The notes under the pieces were generated by a model. That model did not search any database. It was given only the letters and a program-made list of their open reading frames with translations, and was not told the origin of the DNA. A program made the position numbers and the translations under genes. Positions 5,697 to 7,701 of a stretch of 7,701 bases of DNA are shown here, piece after piece. The DNA is from Desulfobacteraceae bacterium (GTDB lineage: Bacteria; Desulfobacterota; Desulfobacteria; Desulfobacterales; UBA5616), in the NCBI GenBank assembly GCA_030620375.1, contig JAUXEW010000139.1, positions 1 to 7,701 of the forward strand. The letters run 5' to 3'. Positions within the stretch are counted from its first letter, which is position 1; the number at the start of each line of letters is the position of its first letter.

Positions 5697-6905
5697 CTAA
5701 ATGATATTTTGTTCCCTCAACCGGACGAGATCTTCACCGGAATAACCCATAACATCACAAAAAATTTCATGATTGTGCTGTCCCAGGAGCGGCGCCGGTT
5801 TCTGTGGTTGGGACGTTGCCTCGGGAAGCTTAAACGGAACCCCGGGGTAAGTGATCTTTCCGGCCATGGGGTGATCGATTTCCGCAAACGCATTTCTGGC
5901 GTTAAACTGGGCATCTTTTAAAACTTCGCCGATCCGGTAAACCGGAGAAACCGGAATTCGTTGGGCCTGGGCCGACCGGATCAAGTCCTGCTGGGTGCGT
6001 TCAGCAAGCCATTCGTAGAGAATCGCCTCGAAATCGCCATGATGTTCCGGACGGACTACGGGATCGATGAATCTGGGATCTTCCAGCAGTTCGGGCATAT
6101 CCATCCATTTGGCAATCCGGGGCCAGAACGCCGGGAGAAACCCGTAAATCAAAATCATGCCGTCCTTGCATGGATAATACCCGTACGGATAATACCCTTC
6201 TTTTCGATGCCCCTCTCTTTTGATCTCTTCATTTGAAAATTCATATACCATCAACCGACCGGCGCCTTCCGGAGGAGCACACAGGCATTCCATGATGGAG
6301 ATATCCACTTCCTGCCCCATTCCGCTTGCCTTGGCACCGAAAAGCGCTCCCATGGAAACGGCGGCCGCATACGTCCCTGCCAGATACTGGGATTTAAATC
6401 CGGGGAATTTGAGTGGTTCCCGGTCCGGTTCTCCTTCTGAAAACATGTGGGGCCCCATGGCAAAAAGAACCAGTTCGGTGGCTTTGTAGTTTCTGTACGG
6501 ACCGGTTTGTCCGAAGTTGGAAATCGAAGTTTTCACCAGTCTCGGATTGATGTCCTCCAAAACCCTGTAATCAAGTCCAAGACTGGAAAGGACCCGGGGC
6601 TCGAAGTTTTCCACTAAAATATCCGCCTCTTTCACCAGATCCTTGAAAATTTTTATGCCGGTCCGGGTCTTGAGATTCAGAGTAATCCCTTTTTTATTGG
6701 TGTTCAAATGGAGAAAAAGTCCGCTTTTCTCCGGATGGGGATCATCGTCCAGGAACGGCCCCATTTTCCGGGCACCGTCTCCCTCGCCGGGCTTTTCGAT
6801 CTTAATGACATCGGCGCCGAAATCCGAAAAAAGTTTGGTACAGTAGGGGCCTGCAACATAATGGGTGAGGTCCAGCACTCTGACATCGGTTAACGCTTGC
6901 TCCAT
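5697..6905 (-). CDS. Class III CoA-transferase-like subunit with Gln at the catalytic Asp position
   Basis: A 402-residue member of the CaiB/BaiF family and the first gene of the operon. It has the family framework: V-R-V-L-D-L-T-H-Y-V-A-G-P (8-20), F-G-A-D-V-I-K-I-E-K-P-G (29-40), N-F-G-Q-T-G-P-Y (130-137), G-M-G-Q-E-V-D (195-201) and R-I-P-V-S-P-V (316-322). Counting back 26 positions from the conserved GQ, as in formyl-CoA transferase, gives Q173 (F-K-S-Q-Y-L-A-G) where the nucleophilic Asp should be. It is therefore probably unable to form the aspartyl-CoA intermediate alone and may bind or position CoA or substrate for the adjacent subunit, which keeps its Asp. GGAGG (6910-6914, minus strand) is 4 nt before the ATG. 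No convincing promoter was recognised in the 163-nt gap upstream, which holds a repeat copy and a gene remnant. Confidence 0.87.
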   Translation of the reverse strand: MEQALTDVRVLDLTHYVAGPYCTKLFSDFGADVIKIEKPGEGDGARKMGPFLDDDPHPEKSGLFLHLNTNKKGITLNLKTRTGIKIFKDLVKEADILVENFEPRVLSSLGLDYRVLEDINPRLVKTSISNFGQTGPYRNYKATELVLFAMGPHMFSEGEPDREPLKFPGFKSQYLAGTYAAAVSMGALFGAKASGMGQEVDISIMECLCAPPEGAGRLMVYEFSNEEIKREGHRKEGYYPYGYYPCKDGMILIYGFLPAFWPRIAKWMDMPELLEDPRFIDPVVRPEHHGDFEAILYEWLAERTQQDLIRSAQAQRIPVSPVYRIGEVLKDAQFNARNAFAEIDHPMAGKITYPGVPFKLPEATSQPQKPAPLLGQHNHEIFCDVMGYSGEDLVRLREQNII

Positions 6906-6956
6906 GATGCCTCCGGTTGTTAGTTTCTTTCTTCCTGATACGACTGTAACTCTTCA

Positions 6957-7002
6957 TAGGGGACGTGATTACTTGTTTTGCAATAGTTTTAATTTGTTTT
7001 CC
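6957..7002. repeat. Repeat copy B (pair of 2318-2376)
   Basis: It consists of taggggacgt (6957-6966) joined directly to a 36-nt block (6967-7002) starting gattacttgttttgcaatag. It is the same as copy A except for one base and for the 13 nt that copy A carries between the two blocks. It lies in the leader region of the CoA-transferase operon and over the end of a 27-codon ORF that follows the MNT gene. With copy A it brackets the four-gene operon in direct orientation. It is non-coding as far as I can see. Confidence 0.85.
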
Positions 7003-7072
7003 TGTACATGTTCAGAGGGTATAAAATGTTACCATTATCTTCCAGGAAGTGTAATACTGTTCTGTTAGTCAT
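6989..7072 (-). pseudogene. Possible truncated HEPN (DUF86-like) partner of the MNT gene
   Basis: An ATG at 7072 overlaps the TGA stop of the MNT gene as ATGA, the classic coupling of paired MNT-HEPN genes. The frame has only 27 codons. It opens MTNRTVLHFLED, which resembles the first helix of DUF86-type HEPN proteins (often x-x-F-L-x-D-I), then loses that character and stops at TAA 6989-6991 inside the repeat block. GAGG (7083-7086, minus strand) gives a possible ribosome binding site. A full HEPN protein would be well over 100 residues, so this would be a remnant broken near the repeat. The resemblance is short; it may simply be a chance ORF. Confidence 0.35.
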
Positions 7073-7362
7073 ATATAAACTACCTCATCCAAAATAGACT
7101 CTTTTAACTGCGGCTTGATGCCTTTTCGAGTAACCAAGTCTATCTTTGAATTTAGAACTTCTTCAAGATAATATTCTAATTCGATCAATGTTACGAGACT
7201 TGGTGCTTCTTCATAGTCAATCAAAATATCAATATCACTTTTTGGTGTTTGCCCACTTCGAACATATGCTCCAAATATACCAACACGGTTCACCTTATAT
7301 TTTTCTCTAAGGATTGATTTCTGTTGGATTAAACTATTCTTTATTTCCTCTAAGGTTTTCAT
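7069..7362 (-). CDS. Minimal nucleotidyltransferase (MNT) domain protein
   Basis: A 97-residue protein of the polymerase-beta-like nucleotidyltransferase fold. The core motif is V-G-I-F-G-A-Y-V-R (27-35) followed by S-D-I-D-I-L-I (42-48), giving the metal-binding D43 and D45, with a third carboxylate at D75 (S-K-I-D-L-V). The usual Gly-Ser of the motif is Gly-Ala here (A32). Such proteins are normally the antitoxin half of MNT-HEPN modules and can AMPylate the HEPN toxin. An in-frame ATG at 7377 would add five residues but has no ribosome binding site, whereas the chosen ATG at 7362 has AGGAAG just upstream and gives the family's usual M-K-T-L-E-E-I opening. The gene is clearly AT-richer than the CoA operon, which fits horizontal acquisition. 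Its expected HEPN partner seems missing or truncated (see 6989-7072). Confidence 0.85.
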   Translation of the reverse strand: MKTLEEIKNSLIQQKSILREKYKVNRVGIFGAYVRSGQTPKSDIDILIDYEEAPSLVTLIELEYYLEEVLNSKIDLVTRKGIKPQLKESILDEVVYI

Positions 7363-7405
7363 AACTTCCTGCCTCATTGTTCAAAAAATACCGCCCGGCA
7401 TGAGT

Positions 7406-7435
7406 GGTTGAGAAAAGCGCCAGCTTTTCTCAATC
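7406..7435. other. Long hairpin over the methyltransferase stop codon
   Basis: ttgagaaaagc (7408-7418) pairs perfectly over 11 bp with gcttttctcaa (7423-7433), loop gcca. A G-T wobble and one further G-C pair extend it to 13 bp. The stop codon (7430-7432) lies in one arm. On the minus strand the nearest T-run (7388-7383) comes about 17 nt after the hairpin, too far for a classic intrinsic terminator. It may stabilise the 3' end of the methyltransferase message or block ribosomes. Confidence 0.6.
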
Positions 7436-7701
7436 CATCTCCATGCCTTTTTTGGCCTGTTCCATCGTTTTTCTAGCTGATCGAACTTCGTAGAGAGCTT
7501 GGTCTTCACAAATTTGCATATGCCCGGCATTGTCAACAATCATTTTTTCAAATCTCAATTCCGTATCGAAAAAGAGGTTGCTACTCTCTTTTTTTAGGTA
7601 TCGTGCCGCCATACGACAATATTCAGGATCAATGTCGATACCTATGCTGTTCCTGCCATATCTTATGGAAGCTATCATGGTTGTCCCCGTGCCGCAAAAC
7701 G
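7430..7701 (-). CDS. C-terminal end of a DNA methyltransferase (partial, runs off right edge)
   Basis: The frame is open to the window edge and begins F-C-G-T-G-T-T-M-I-A-S, the SAM-binding motif I (FxGxGT) of amino (N4-cytosine or N6-adenine) DNA methyltransferases. Then follows Y-G-R-N-S-I-G-I-D-I-D-P-E-Y-C, the typical next strand with its acidic residue. The incomplete edge codon ends in CG and so could be the Pro of the usual DPF. Motif I close to the C-terminus means the DPPY-type catalytic motif lies earlier, outside the window (beta-type order). After the motif block (about 35 residues) comes a mostly charged helical tail ending Q-A-K-K-G-M-E-M-D. The first Met visible (7678) is internal, not a start. 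The gene lies 67 nt before the MNT start. Whether it belongs to a restriction system or is an orphan cannot be seen. Confidence 0.85.
   Translation of the reverse strand, partial: FCGTGTTMIASIRYGRNSIGIDIDPEYCRMAARYLKKESSNLFFDTELRFEKMIVDNAGHMQICEDQALYEVRSARKTMEQAKKGMEMD

Noticed and set aside
6906..7068. Promoter for the CoA-transferase operon
   Set aside because: Several AT-rich hexamers occur but no pair with good -35/-10 sequence and spacing stood out from the background.
7383..7399. T-run on the minus strand after ccgcccggc as a terminator of the methyltransferase gene
   Set aside because: The GC-rich stretch can form only a 2-bp or 3-bp stem, and the long hairpin at 7406-7435 is too far from the T-run.

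Overview
All recognisable genes lie on the minus strand, so the window reads from right to left. The content suggests an anaerobic, CoA-ester-based heterotroph, most likely a Desulfobacterota (Desulfobacterales-type) sulfate reducer or syntroph. The reasons are paired class III CoA-transferases, a crotonase-fold protein, a cysteine-rich ferredoxin with a helix-turn-helix-like N-terminus, a C_GCAxxG_C_C redox protein and the start of an ADP-forming acyl-CoA synthetase. This placement rests on gene content only; no marker gene is present.

Right edge (about 6957-7701): a more AT-rich accessory stretch. It holds the C-terminal end of a DNA methyltransferase cut by the window edge, a long hairpin over its stop codon, a minimal nucleotidyltransferase (MNT) of the kind usually paired with a HEPN protein, and a 27-codon ORF joined to MNT by an ATGA overlap. 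That short ORF looks like a HEPN partner cut off where a repeat begins.

Centre (2450-6905): a four-gene operon with short gaps and good ribosome binding sites. In order of transcription it encodes two class III CoA-transferases, an HTH/ferredoxin protein and a crotonase-family protein. The first CoA-transferase lacks the catalytic Asp (Gln instead) and the second has it, which suggests a heteromeric enzyme with one catalytic and one non-catalytic subunit. The crotonase-like protein lacks both hydratase glutamates, so its reaction is probably not simple enoyl-CoA hydration. A plausible scheme is CoA transfer to an acid substrate, then crotonase-type chemistry, with the ferredoxin protein as redox partner or sensor; the substrate is not evident. 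The operon is flanked by two direct copies of a roughly 46-nt repeat.

Left (1-2306): a complete cytoplasmic GH51 alpha-L-arabinofuranosidase with a terminator-like hairpin after its stop; a dense cluster of four hairpins ending in a terminator only about 10 nt before the ribosome binding site of the next gene; a C_GCAxxG_C_C protein; a 10-bp perfect inverted repeat; and the first 27 codons of a probable ADP-forming acyl-CoA synthetase running off the left edge. No tRNA, rRNA, CRISPR array or intact transposase was seen. No intergenic stretch exceeds 300 bases.
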